A stretch of 42,855 nt of DNA from Bacteroides gallinarum DSM 18171 = JCM 13658 (GTDB lineage Bacteria; Bacteroidota; Bacteroidia; Bacteroidales; Bacteroidaceae). Within the stretch, counting starts at the first letter, position 1. Each line of letters opens with the position of its first letter. Shown here in pieces: positions 23,878 to 31,050 of the stretch. The notes below the pieces were generated by a model. It was not told the origin of the DNA. It searched no databases and saw nothing but the letters and a program-made list of their open reading frames with translations. The stretch is taken from positions 1 through 42,855 of the forward strand of contig NZ_KB894149.1 of NCBI RefSeq assembly GCF_000374365.1, read 5' to 3'. A program made the translations under genes and the position numbers.

Positions 23878-24055
23878 TTCAGCGAAGTTATCTTGGATCT
23901 GTCAAACTGCAAGACGTGTCTTGTGAACAATCTTCCTTTAAGCAGGCACTTAAAGAGTATTCTTCATGCCATTCTTGCCTTATTTGCCTTCTCCAAACTT
24001 CTGATGCAGAAAAATCTTCCCGACACACAGCTGAAAGGCTGTAACAAAAGGGAAA
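23878..24055 (+). promoter_or_regulatory. conserved leader with GNRA hairpin, copy 4
   Basis: This is the counterpart of 20237-20425. The blocks TTCAGCGAA, ACAATCTTCC and AAAGAGTATT recur in the same order. The terminal structure is a TTCCC/GGGAA outer stem (24017-24021 with 24050-24054) and the hairpin CAGCT-GAAA-GGCTG (24028-24041). Stem bases differ from copy 3 but pairing and the GAAA loop are kept. Confidence 0.6.
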
Positions 24056-24072
24056 TAAATAATTCAGATATT

Positions 24073-24459
24073 ATGACAGTAACAAAATTCAACAATCGTC
24101 TGGTAACTCCAGAACTGAGAGAGGCTCTGAGTGATTATCCCCTGTATTCACAGGACGCAAAAGGAAAGGATGCGCTTTGCATCGCAGTGTTTCACCTTGG
24201 CAATATCCGTTGGTATATTATGGAAGGACAGCCCGAAGGAGATGACTTCACCCTATATGGTATAGTGGTCGGTCTACATGAAACAGAGTACGGCTACATG
24301 TCAGCATCTGAAATGGCCGATGTCACTTATGATGCGAGTAAGTACGGACTCGGCTTATTGAAGATAGAACAGGATAGGAGTTTCAAATCTTGTGCCCTCA
24401 GAGAGGTAAAGGATAAAGAACTTCAGTCTTTCTTGTCAAGACTTTATGATGAAAACTAA
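24073..24459 (+). CDS. DUF2958 domain protein
   Basis: This 128-residue protein matches the DUF2958 pattern. It has an N-terminal PELREALSDYPLYSQDAKG stretch, the strand WYIMEGQPEGDDFTLYGIV, a GYMSASEM stretch and a closing acidic C-terminus. DUF2958 proteins are widespread in plasmids and ICEs, often near transfer or modification genes, but their role is unknown. The frame is open to 23833, but the conserved leader hairpin sets the start at 24073, 18 bases from its 3' arm. Confidence 0.85.
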   Translation: MTVTKFNNRLVTPELREALSDYPLYSQDAKGKDALCIAVFHLGNIRWYIMEGQPEGDDFTLYGIVVGLHETEYGYMSASEMADVTYDASKYGLGLLKIEQDRSFKSCALREVKDKELQSFLSRLYDEN

Positions 24460-24484
24460 TGTATAACTTAAAAATTGGACAGCT

Positions 24485-25027
24485 ATGAAGATTATTGTTG
24501 TGGATTGCGCAAATGTCCGCATCGATGTTTTGAACGTTCCGGAGAATATGGTTGGAGAGGACGTTGAACTTTTCCTTGTAGAGCACGACTACTCCTTGAA
24601 TAACATTTCATGGATAGCAGTTCCTGCAGATTATGTTCCGGTGCAGTTTCATGAATTTGGCATAGATGAAGAGAATGGCAAGGAGGTACATGAACAAAGG
24701 GATACCAGGTTGAAGAATTTTTCAATCTATGATAGCGTGCAGGAGGTAAAGCATCGCGAACAGGAAGAGCTCGTTTCTGCAATTCGCCAATATGGTGAGA
24801 AGGTTGCCGATGGCTATGAATGGCACTTTGAGGGTGATTGCCCGATAGTGGCAGCGTATGACTATGATGAGCCTTGTGATGTGGTAATCCTTGCAGTGAG
24901 GGTTAGCAATGATGGAAGAATAACCATCATAGGAGATGAGAAAAACGACCGGGGCAATGAACATGAGATTGATGCCGATGATATATTTGCCGGTCACATT
25001 GATTTCATTACGTCGGAAATTGAGTGA
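24485..25027 (+). CDS. acidic hypothetical protein, 180 aa
   Basis: No family is recognised. The protein is acidic, with an N-terminal hydrophobic strand (MKIIVVDCANV), a basic helical middle (VQEVKHREQEELVSAIRQYG) and a C-terminal part rich in Asp and Glu (YDYDEPCDVVIL, EIDADDIFAGHID). It lies 25 bases downstream of the DUF2958 gene and is presumably co-transcribed with it. Confidence 0.72.
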   Translation: MKIIVVDCANVRIDVLNVPENMVGEDVELFLVEHDYSLNNISWIAVPADYVPVQFHEFGIDEENGKEVHEQRDTRLKNFSIYDSVQEVKHREQEELVSAIRQYGEKVADGYEWHFEGDCPIVAAYDYDEPCDVVILAVRVSNDGRITIIGDEKNDRGNEHEIDADDIFAGHIDFITSEIE

Positions 25028-25124
25028 TAAGAACAAAGGAACAGGAGTCACAGGGATGGTCTTCTGTTCCTTTACTCGTTGCAGTCTTACGGTTATAGCT
25101 GCTATGCGGATAAACCTTAAACAC

Positions 25125-25925
25125 TCAGATGTCTATTTCCGTAAACCTTGAAAAGCGTCTTCCGTCCCTTTCTATAGTCTCGAAAAACATCTTTTCCGGT
25201 CTGACCCAATAAGATTTCTCTCCATAGAGAGCCTGATATACAACCATCCGCTCCTGAGTTTCACTGTCAAAAGCGGAATGGATATATTTATAGGTACCAC
25301 CCTTGAAATGACGGAAATATCTTTCTTCTTTTTTAGGAAACTCCATCAGCATCTTCATGGCCAAGGGCGCATACCAGGTCTTCACTTCCTGTTCTGTGGG
25401 AGTATGCGCACCCGGGAAATGATGGGAATTGTTGTAATGCTCCAGGAACATGGGCTCATAGTGAGCCAGTCTGTCCTGTTCGCCGAATAGTCCCCAGACA
25501 CGGTCTCTGTAATACGGATTACAGCAGTCAAACTGAATCTTTTCGAGTTTGGCAAACTCTTCAATTAAAGCTTCATCTATGATAAACGTCTGATTGCCGT
25601 CCTTGCGTGGGGCTTTGTACTGATGCTCACCGATTCTTTCTTTCAAGAATTTCGTCATCTCAAAGTGCGGATTGCCAAGCAATGCCGGGATGCCGACTAT
25701 CGGGGCGAGCATCTGCGCAAGAAAAGATCCGCAGCTGTTACCCAGCAGCAGGTCGGGCGATTCCTGTTCAATGATTGAGCGTACCTGTTTTAATGCCTCC
25801 TTGGGATGAAGCGGAAGGTCTGGCGTTAAGACGGAGGCATGATTTTCAAATGCTTCTTTCAGAGCAACTGCCATCGGACAACTTCCTGTGGCAAAGAATC
25901 CGTGAAGGAAAAGTATCTTTTTCAT
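25125..25925 (-). CDS. alpha/beta hydrolase (YqiA-like)
   Basis: A 266-residue alpha/beta hydrolase resembling the YqiA/UPF0227 esterases. It shows LFLHGF near the N-terminus (oxyanion region), a nucleophile elbow GNSCGS with Ser in the middle, and a later acidic/His pair (GEQDRLAHYEP, HHFPGAHTP). An extra C-terminal domain (about 195-266: KEERYFRHFKGGTYKYIHS) resembles the small DUF1653-type fold. It lies 5 bases after the serine-recombinase-like gene, so the two form an operon. The substrate is unknown. Confidence 0.82.
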   Translation of the reverse strand: MKKILFLHGFFATGSCPMAVALKEAFENHASVLTPDLPLHPKEALKQVRSIIEQESPDLLLGNSCGSFLAQMLAPIVGIPALLGNPHFEMTKFLKERIGEHQYKAPRKDGNQTFIIDEALIEEFAKLEKIQFDCCNPYYRDRVWGLFGEQDRLAHYEPMFLEHYNNSHHFPGAHTPTEQEVKTWYAPLAMKMLMEFPKKEERYFRHFKGGTYKYIHSAFDSETQERMVVYQALYGEKSYWVRPEKMFFETIERDGRRFSRFTEIDI

Positions 25926-25930
25926 TATAG

Positions 25931-26584
25931 TCAGCTTTTATCCATATCTTTCGATGTATCCTCTTCATTTTTCTTTTTGATAGGTCCGGAATGGTTTCCT
26001 CTATTGAGTTTGATGCCATGCTTGTTCAGAATACGGAACACAGAACTTCTGCTTTTGAAGCCGCTTGCTCTCCATATCTCATCTATAGGATGACCGGCTG
26101 CATACAGATTGATAACTGTCTTTTCTCTGTCGAGCTTTTGTAATTTTGTGGAAGAAACCTTCGGTAATGATGCAATCATCTTCGCCTGCAGGTTCACCAT
26201 ATGCTCGGCAGTCTTTCTCAAAGCAAGTACTTCTTCAGGTAAGGCACCCATCATTTCCAGCACATCCGATGGCTTGGTTTCAGGGAAAAGCTGGTTCTTG
26301 GAATCAATCCGGTCGTGTATGCTTATGACGCGAATAGCTTTTACCCGGCAAAATTCCAGGAAAGTAGCCAGTTCCCGACTGCCACGGATGGCATTTGAAA
26401 ATTTGGGGATAACAAGTTCATCCCCCCTTTGCAGGGCAACCATGAGTTGCTTCCAAAGCGGCCTGTTGCGTTCGTTCTCATCGCACTCCTCTACAATGCG
26501 TATACATCCGAAGTTATTCATCCACTCCCTGTCTTCTTCCAGTTTGTCATACTGGGATATTGCCATAATGTAACCTATCTTTGC
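25931..26584 (-). CDS. degenerate serine recombinase (resolvase-like)
   Basis: The N-terminal part has the resolvase layout: a first strand with the catalytic-type serine (IGYIMAISQYD), a middle RPLWKQLMVALQRGDELVIPKFSN helix-strand unit, and the C-terminal HTH_7 (VINLYAAGHPIDEIWRASG). The arginines and acidic residue of the active site are largely missing: R of YxRVS is Ala, and the DRLGR motif reads SNAIR. It may therefore no longer recombine DNA and could act as a DNA-binding regulator. I start it at 26584, where MAKIGYIM gives a typical beginning; the frame is open ten codons further up to 26614. Confidence 0.8.
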   Translation of the reverse strand, partial: AKIGYIMAISQYDKLEEDREWMNNFGCIRIVEECDENERNRPLWKQLMVALQRGDELVIPKFSNAIRGSRELATFLEFCRVKAIRVISIHDRIDSKNQLFPETKPSDVLEMMGALPEEVLALRKTAEHMVNLQAKMIASLPKVSSTKLQKLDREKTVINLYAAGHPIDEIWRASGFKSRSSVFRILNKHGIKLNRGNHSGPIKKKNEEDTSKDMDKS

Positions 26585-26646
26585 CATATTATAAAGGTTT
26601 TGACTGATAATCAAATAGATGTCTTATCTTGTCTTGAAAAATATAT

Positions 26647-26816
26647 AGTATGATAATTCTCCAAGAGTATAATGAACACGACTCTGATGCAAAGGTATAA
26701 ATTATATTCATATTGGTAATCATACTGATATGACAGATTTTATAATCGACTTCTTTTTTAACAACTTCTTATTATCAATAGATATGTATTATAAATCATA
26801 CTATTATGAGTATGAA
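26647..26816. promoter_or_regulatory. ATCATACT repeats in the divergent promoter region
   Basis: ATCATACT occurs at 26719-26726 and 26796-26803 and in inverted form at 26647-26654; a seven-base inverted copy lies at 26810-26816, forming a palindrome with the preceding copy. They lie between the recombinase-like gene (minus) and the lipoprotein gene (plus), as expected for an operator. Confidence 0.5.
26690..26697 (-). promoter_or_regulatory. -7 box for the recombinase-hydrolase operon
   Basis: Minus-strand TACCTTTG (26697-26690) fits TAnnTTTG exactly and lies between two ATCATACT motifs, about 105 bases upstream of the ATG at 26584. Confidence 0.6.
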
Positions 26817-26870
26817 ATATAAATTAGTATAAACTGAATATTTTATACTGACAATGTGGAATTTTATCTA

Positions 26871-26878
26871 TACATTTG
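26871..26878 (+). promoter_or_regulatory. -7 box for the lipoprotein operon
   Basis: TACATTTG matches TAnnTTTG exactly. Transcription would begin near 26885, which gives a leader of about 140 bases before the lipoprotein start at 27024. Confidence 0.6.
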
Positions 26879-26981
26879 CCACATAACAAACAAAATTATG
26901 CCAATGATATATAGAAATTTAATCGGTCAGAATCACTGTAGTAGCGGTTTGATTGGTATGTCTGACGCAGGTTCAGGAAAA

Positions 26982-27052
26982 CAAGTGAAAGAAAGTAAAT
27001 CAAGTGAAAGAAAAAATACTCAAATGAGTTTAATCTTTCACTTGATTTTTTT
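26982..27052 (+). promoter_or_regulatory. attenuator-like hairpin with competing arms
   Basis: A perfect 15-base stem (26997-27011 with 27034-27048) is followed by a T-run reaching 27052, the form of an intrinsic terminator. The ATG at 27024 is inside its loop. A second copy of the 5' arm (CAAGTGAAAGA at 26982-26992) could pair with the same 3' arm instead, so two alternative structures are possible. Confidence 0.6.
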
Positions 27053-28031
27053 ATGCTCTGTACTCTTGTTTTACTCATGCAACAATCATGAGAAATATGA
27101 TTTTGAGTCCTCTGATGAAGCTCTGAATGAATACGATAATCTTTATAAGACTGTCAGATCACAGGAAACGTGCAATGCCGAGCAACTTGCCTCATTTATC
27201 AATCTGTGGTATGAATGCTCAGACACAGTCTACAAATTTATTCAGAAAGACCCTTCGTTTACGGCTCATGCCGGTCTGACCATGAGGTTTGACAGTATAA
27301 CGGATTCCATTCGCACGAGGTTGATGGAGCTTGCGGACAACTTTACTCTAAGCGATGTGGCATATGTCAAACTTCATACTTCTATCTATGGTCAGGATAA
27401 GGAACTTGACTCATTAAAGCGACATGCAACAGTATTCTTTTCCTCATTGGATAGCATTCCTGTATATACCGGGAATATTAGAGACTTACTTGCCGATTAC
27501 TCAGAGTTTCTGCTTTCATATAAATTACATGGGGTACACTCAGAAGATGCGCTTCTTCGATTTATCCGTATGGAAGACTTCTTCTTCCGAAGCTTTCTTG
27601 CTTCCATTGACGAGTGCTCAGCTTTGGGTATGGCGGATATTACTGATATGACGGCCAATATTTGTGACAGCATTTATAAGGAAGCATCAAATGGTAAAAT
27701 CAAGGCTGATGAAACTATTACCTATATGTCCATGAGGACAGGCCGCCGTCTGCTTCTGAATGCCAAAGTCTGTCATGAGAAACTGAAACGTGGTATAGTA
27801 AAGGATTCGCAATATGCCAATGCTTGCTTGTGGATGATGTTACAACCTTATCTCTCGATAGATGCCCTTGCCATAACAATGCTGACACCGGAACAGATTC
27901 GGCTTATGACGGATATGGCAAAGGATTATCCGGCTATCATTTCCAGATTAGACAGCAAACACTTAATCGATCGGGATGTGACCACAAAAATACCGAATCA
28001 GCTAATTCGATTATACATATCAACCATCTAA
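27024..28031 (+). CDS. predicted lipoprotein, 335 aa
   Basis: The start at 27024 gives a lipoprotein signal peptide (MSLIFHLIFLCSVLLFYSC) with lipidated Cys19; upstream in-frame ATGs at 26856 and 26898 would bury the signal and are less likely. The mature part is mostly helical and lacks a recognised domain. It should be anchored in the envelope. It opens a run of genes for small envelope-type proteins that extends to 29790. Confidence 0.75.
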   Translation: MSLIFHLIFLCSVLLFYSCNNHEKYDFESSDEALNEYDNLYKTVRSQETCNAEQLASFINLWYECSDTVYKFIQKDPSFTAHAGLTMRFDSITDSIRTRLMELADNFTLSDVAYVKLHTSIYGQDKELDSLKRHATVFFSSLDSIPVYTGNIRDLLADYSEFLLSYKLHGVHSEDALLRFIRMEDFFFRSFLASIDECSALGMADITDMTANICDSIYKEASNGKIKADETITYMSMRTGRRLLLNAKVCHEKLKRGIVKDSQYANACLWMMLQPYLSIDALAITMLTPEQIRLMTDMAKDYPAIISRLDSKHLIDRDVTTKIPNQLIRLYISTI

Positions 28032-28044
28032 TCATATAAATATC

Positions 28045-28500
28045 ATGTTACAGGAAGCTATTTTAAAATTCAGATCATCCGGTCCCATATTGTTGCCAGC
28101 CATTATTGATAATTACTGGCTTGGGGAAATCAAGACTTACGAAGATTATGCCGTACTTCCTTATGAAGTACACGAACCTCAGCCTCTCGAAAAGGTTTTG
28201 GACATGTTTGAGATGAATGCGGATCTTGCCATTCTTTACCACATAGTGCCATCATCCGCTACCGCATACGGACATGAATGCTGCGCCTACTGTTATCCGG
28301 TGACGGAACGTATGTTCAAGATAAACTGCAAGACACATACGGACGGTCTTATCCATGAGTTATATGTTACCATCTACAATTCCATTGAGGTTATGTCTGC
28401 TGACATTTTTGAAGATTTGCGACTACATGAACGTCGTGGAAAATTCATAGAAAAGCGAGAGCATGTCCAGATAATGAATGACTTCAACTGCGGACTTTGA
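28045..28500 (+). CDS. hypothetical protein, 151 aa
   Basis: No family is recognised. The protein is mixed alpha/beta with a cysteine pair in the middle (HECCAYCYPV) and an acidic character; it has no signal peptide. It is 13 bases downstream of the lipoprotein gene, and its stop is immediately followed by the next start, so it lies within a tight operon. Confidence 0.72.
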   Translation: MLQEAILKFRSSGPILLPAIIDNYWLGEIKTYEDYAVLPYEVHEPQPLEKVLDMFEMNADLAILYHIVPSSATAYGHECCAYCYPVTERMFKINCKTHTDGLIHELYVTIYNSIEVMSADIFEDLRLHERRGKFIEKREHVQIMNDFNCGL

Positions 28501-28863
28501 ATGAACAGGAAAACGTATTACCTCATTGCAGACATCATACAGAAAAACAGGACATGGATAAAGGTTATCGGTACAGAAAAACTGGTAGAGATGCGAATAC
28601 CTCAGGATGGAATGCTGAAGCCGCTGCTGTTTAAAGCTATCACTTTGAAAAGCTACAGGGAACATTACTGTTTCAAGAGGTCCTGTACCTGGAACATCAA
28701 TGAATACGATTTGAACATGGGTCTGTTGGCTCTCTGCAAAAAAGACCCTTCAGCCTCTGAACGGATTAAGCATGATGCGCTCACTTTGCGTGATGTCGAA
28801 TACATTATAGAGAAAGCTTCTTTCGGTATAATAAAACTTGAACTTGACGATTATGAATACTAA
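28501..28863 (+). CDS. hypothetical protein, 120 aa
   Basis: A basic small protein of unknown function, with a beta-rich beginning (KTYYLIADIIQKN, TWIKVIGTEKLVEM) and helices later. Its ATG directly abuts the preceding TGA. It overlaps the next gene by 11 bases, a sign of translational coupling. Confidence 0.7.
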   Translation: MNRKTYYLIADIIQKNRTWIKVIGTEKLVEMRIPQDGMLKPLLFKAITLKSYREHYCFKRSCTWNINEYDLNMGLLALCKKDPSASERIKHDALTLRDVEYIIEKASFGIIKLELDDYEY

Positions 28864-29281
28864 CAGGAAAATTTATGTTTTTTATTTTACAGTCATCCTG
28901 CTGGCTGTACTGGCGATGATGGTATTTGACCTGAATATAATAATCAAGGCTATACTGTGTTTCCTCATATTCTCTTGCCTGATGGTTATGAGAAGCATTA
29001 AAAGGGCCTATGACCTGGCCGATGATATTGACCCTGATACGTTGGACAAGGTGACTTCATTGACTGATGATTATGCCATAGGAGATGAGAAAAGGAATCA
29101 CGATTCCAATTTGGATTCTTATCTGAATCTTCTCATCGAAACGGATGAAGAACTTTCAAAAGACCCCACTATTGACCAGAAATCGTTCAGCTATAATGTC
29201 CGGTTGAACAGGCGCATAGCTGAACGGTTGGAGTCAATCCAGAGAAAAGAGCAGGAACACGTTGAGAATACAAATAACTAA
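28853..29281 (+). CDS. membrane protein with two TM helices, 142 aa
   Basis: Two hydrophobic helices near the N-terminus (about 8-26 and 30-47) are followed by a soluble acidic-helical domain (DLADDIDPDTLDKV..., then RRIAERLESIQRKEQEH). I take the ATG at 28853 as the start because it overlaps the previous stop; the frame is open five codons upstream. Function unknown. Confidence 0.72.
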   Translation: MNTNRKIYVFYFTVILLAVLAMMVFDLNIIIKAILCFLIFSCLMVMRSIKRAYDLADDIDPDTLDKVTSLTDDYAIGDEKRNHDSNLDSYLNLLIETDEELSKDPTIDQKSFSYNVRLNRRIAERLESIQRKEQEHVENTNN

Positions 29282-29292
29282 ATGAATTCACT

Positions 29293-29790
29293 ATGATACA
29301 TACATTAACCATCATCCGTTTTTTGTTCCCGTTCCTGCTACTTCTGGCATTTTTTTGCTTATATAAAAAAACGTACCGCTGCATGCAAAGCTTCATGTGG
29401 AGGATGGTAGTATTTGACAGTGCAAGAAAATTTTATTTAAGTATTATGATGCTTACACTCATCTTCATCAACTGGTGCTGTTGTATGACAGAGCCCAATC
29501 TGGCAGTTGGACTGTCAAGCATCCTGACGCTGGCACTTTTGAACAGAAGGATTGCCGATAGTACCCTTCATATTCTGCATGAAAGGAAACGGTTTTGGCT
29601 TATCACACTCCTGATAGCAGTGGTATGTTATGCCACCCCTTATATGAACAGTGTGTTTCAGCTTTTTTTCCTGCTAAGTGTGGCAGCTGTCTTTTATCCG
29701 TCTGAAAGAGTCCTTCAGCAGAAAAGCGTACTTGAAGACTGCGACAGTTTTAAAAGCCAGATGGACTGGATAATGAAGAACTACTATTAA
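29293..29790 (+). CDS. multi-pass membrane protein, 165 aa
   Basis: About four hydrophobic helices are visible (residues 5-25, 45-70, 75-92 and 105-135), with basic loops and a cytoplasmic tail ending in MDWIMKNYY. Eleven bases separate it from the preceding membrane protein, so the pair may form one complex. No family is recognised. Confidence 0.72.
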   Translation: MIHTLTIIRFLFPFLLLLAFFCLYKKTYRCMQSFMWRMVVFDSARKFYLSIMMLTLIFINWCCCMTEPNLAVGLSSILTLALLNRRIADSTLHILHERKRFWLITLLIAVVCYATPYMNSVFQLFFLLSVAAVFYPSERVLQQKSVLEDCDSFKSQMDWIMKNYY

Positions 29791-29857
29791 TGCCACTTAC
29801 ATGTGGAATATATATTCCTTGCTTGCTTTTTTCCCACTTTTTAAATGTAATCTAAAA

Positions 29858-30787
29858 ATGACGCAAATGACTAACAATAAAAACAATTCTTCTCCTGAAT
29901 TGAATGACCCACAGGGCATAGACCGCTCCCTGTTGGAGTATCTGAAGCCTAAATCAGAGGACCGTTACAGCAAACTGGAAGCCTATTGTGATCTGCTCAC
30001 CAGAGCGACATCAGGAACATATTCCACATCCGTTGTAGTAGGAAATCTGAAATTACTTCCCGGCCAGTTTATTGCCACCATATCTGAACTTGCAAGGAAG
30101 TGGCAATGGCAACGTGCTACAGTCCGTCAGTTCCTGACCGGTCTTGCCAACCTGGGCCATCTAACCATGGAGCAATTCTCAAAAAGCTATGTGTTTTCCG
30201 TAAGCCAGGAACAACGCCTTTCTCTCTTTGTTGAGACACCGTCTGATATATTGGACTTCAACGCACTTCAGTTTGTACGGTTCATTAAAGGACGCAACAC
30301 TGCCGGTCAGGTGGCCCAATCATATAATTGTTATTTCAACAAGGTTATGGAATTGGCGGTAACGGAGAACGACGGAGGCAGACCTGCCCGACATGTTCTC
30401 AAACAGCAGGGTCAAGTATTTGACTCGCTGGCAAAGTCCATATTTCAGGTCTTGAAAATGGAGAAGGAAATGCCTGAAGAACTGTCGGATTCCATCGGCC
30501 TTCTCTTTGGAAAAGACCATGTATGGGACTGGCAGAAAGTAATAGAAATCCTTGGCATTCTGGCTGTGGCCATACGTGAAAACAGAAAGCCGGGTTATAT
30601 GGCAGAACCCGTATCCCGTTATACGAAAGCAGAAGTTATTCTCCTTGACTGCATATTTGAATACTACGTATCTGACCCGGGAACATTTTATTATGATGAC
30701 CCTCCTCGACCTGATTTAAGCCCCGTAGAGGACAGAACGGATGATAAGCCTGGGGGCACTTCCTCTATTGAAAACGGAACGGATTAA
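29858..30787 (+). CDS. winged-helix replication/regulatory protein
   Basis: The first third contains a winged-helix pattern of the type seen in DnaD-like replisome organisers and plasmid replication proteins (LPGQFIATISELARKWQWQRATVRQFLTGL... and a wing GHLTMEQF). The remainder is helical (about 120-260), ending in an acidic tail. I cannot call it a Rep protein with confidence; the gene lies upstream of the mobilization gene, as replication genes often do on Bacteroidales plasmids. The start at 29858 is chosen over the upstream ATG at 29801, whose N-terminus looks like non-coding sequence. Confidence 0.68.
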   Translation: MTQMTNNKNNSSPELNDPQGIDRSLLEYLKPKSEDRYSKLEAYCDLLTRATSGTYSTSVVVGNLKLLPGQFIATISELARKWQWQRATVRQFLTGLANLGHLTMEQFSKSYVFSVSQEQRLSLFVETPSDILDFNALQFVRFIKGRNTAGQVAQSYNCYFNKVMELAVTENDGGRPARHVLKQQGQVFDSLAKSIFQVLKMEKEMPEELSDSIGLLFGKDHVWDWQKVIEILGILAVAIRENRKPGYMAEPVSRYTKAEVILLDCIFEYYVSDPGTFYYDDPPRPDLSPVEDRTDDKPGGTSSIENGTD

Positions 30788-31050
30788 ACGCCTTATTAAC
30801 GATGCACGGCATGTCATACGCTTTTATACACTTCGTCTTTGTCCCGCTAACGGATAGATGCAACGACAGGCAGCGTGCTTGCACGTGCCACTTTTTTACA
30901 GTCTCGGGAAGCCTAATACCCCGACCGCTATGAAGCGGCGGGAGGGCTGACCAGATAAACAGCAAGCTGGGTCAGTTTTCTAAGTGTGCGTATGACCGCA
31001 AAGGAGACTGAAAAAAGGCTCAGAATAACGCAAAAAATAAAATTGTCATT
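30788..31050. other. hairpin-rich gap, candidate oriT/origin region before mobV
   Basis: This 263-base gap is GC-rich for the window and full of dyads: CGTGC-TT-GCACG, CCGCT/AGCGG and CTGACC/GGTCAG arms. MobV relaxases act on an oriT just upstream of their own gene, so this is the most likely position. The nick site cannot be identified without comparison. Confidence 0.5.
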
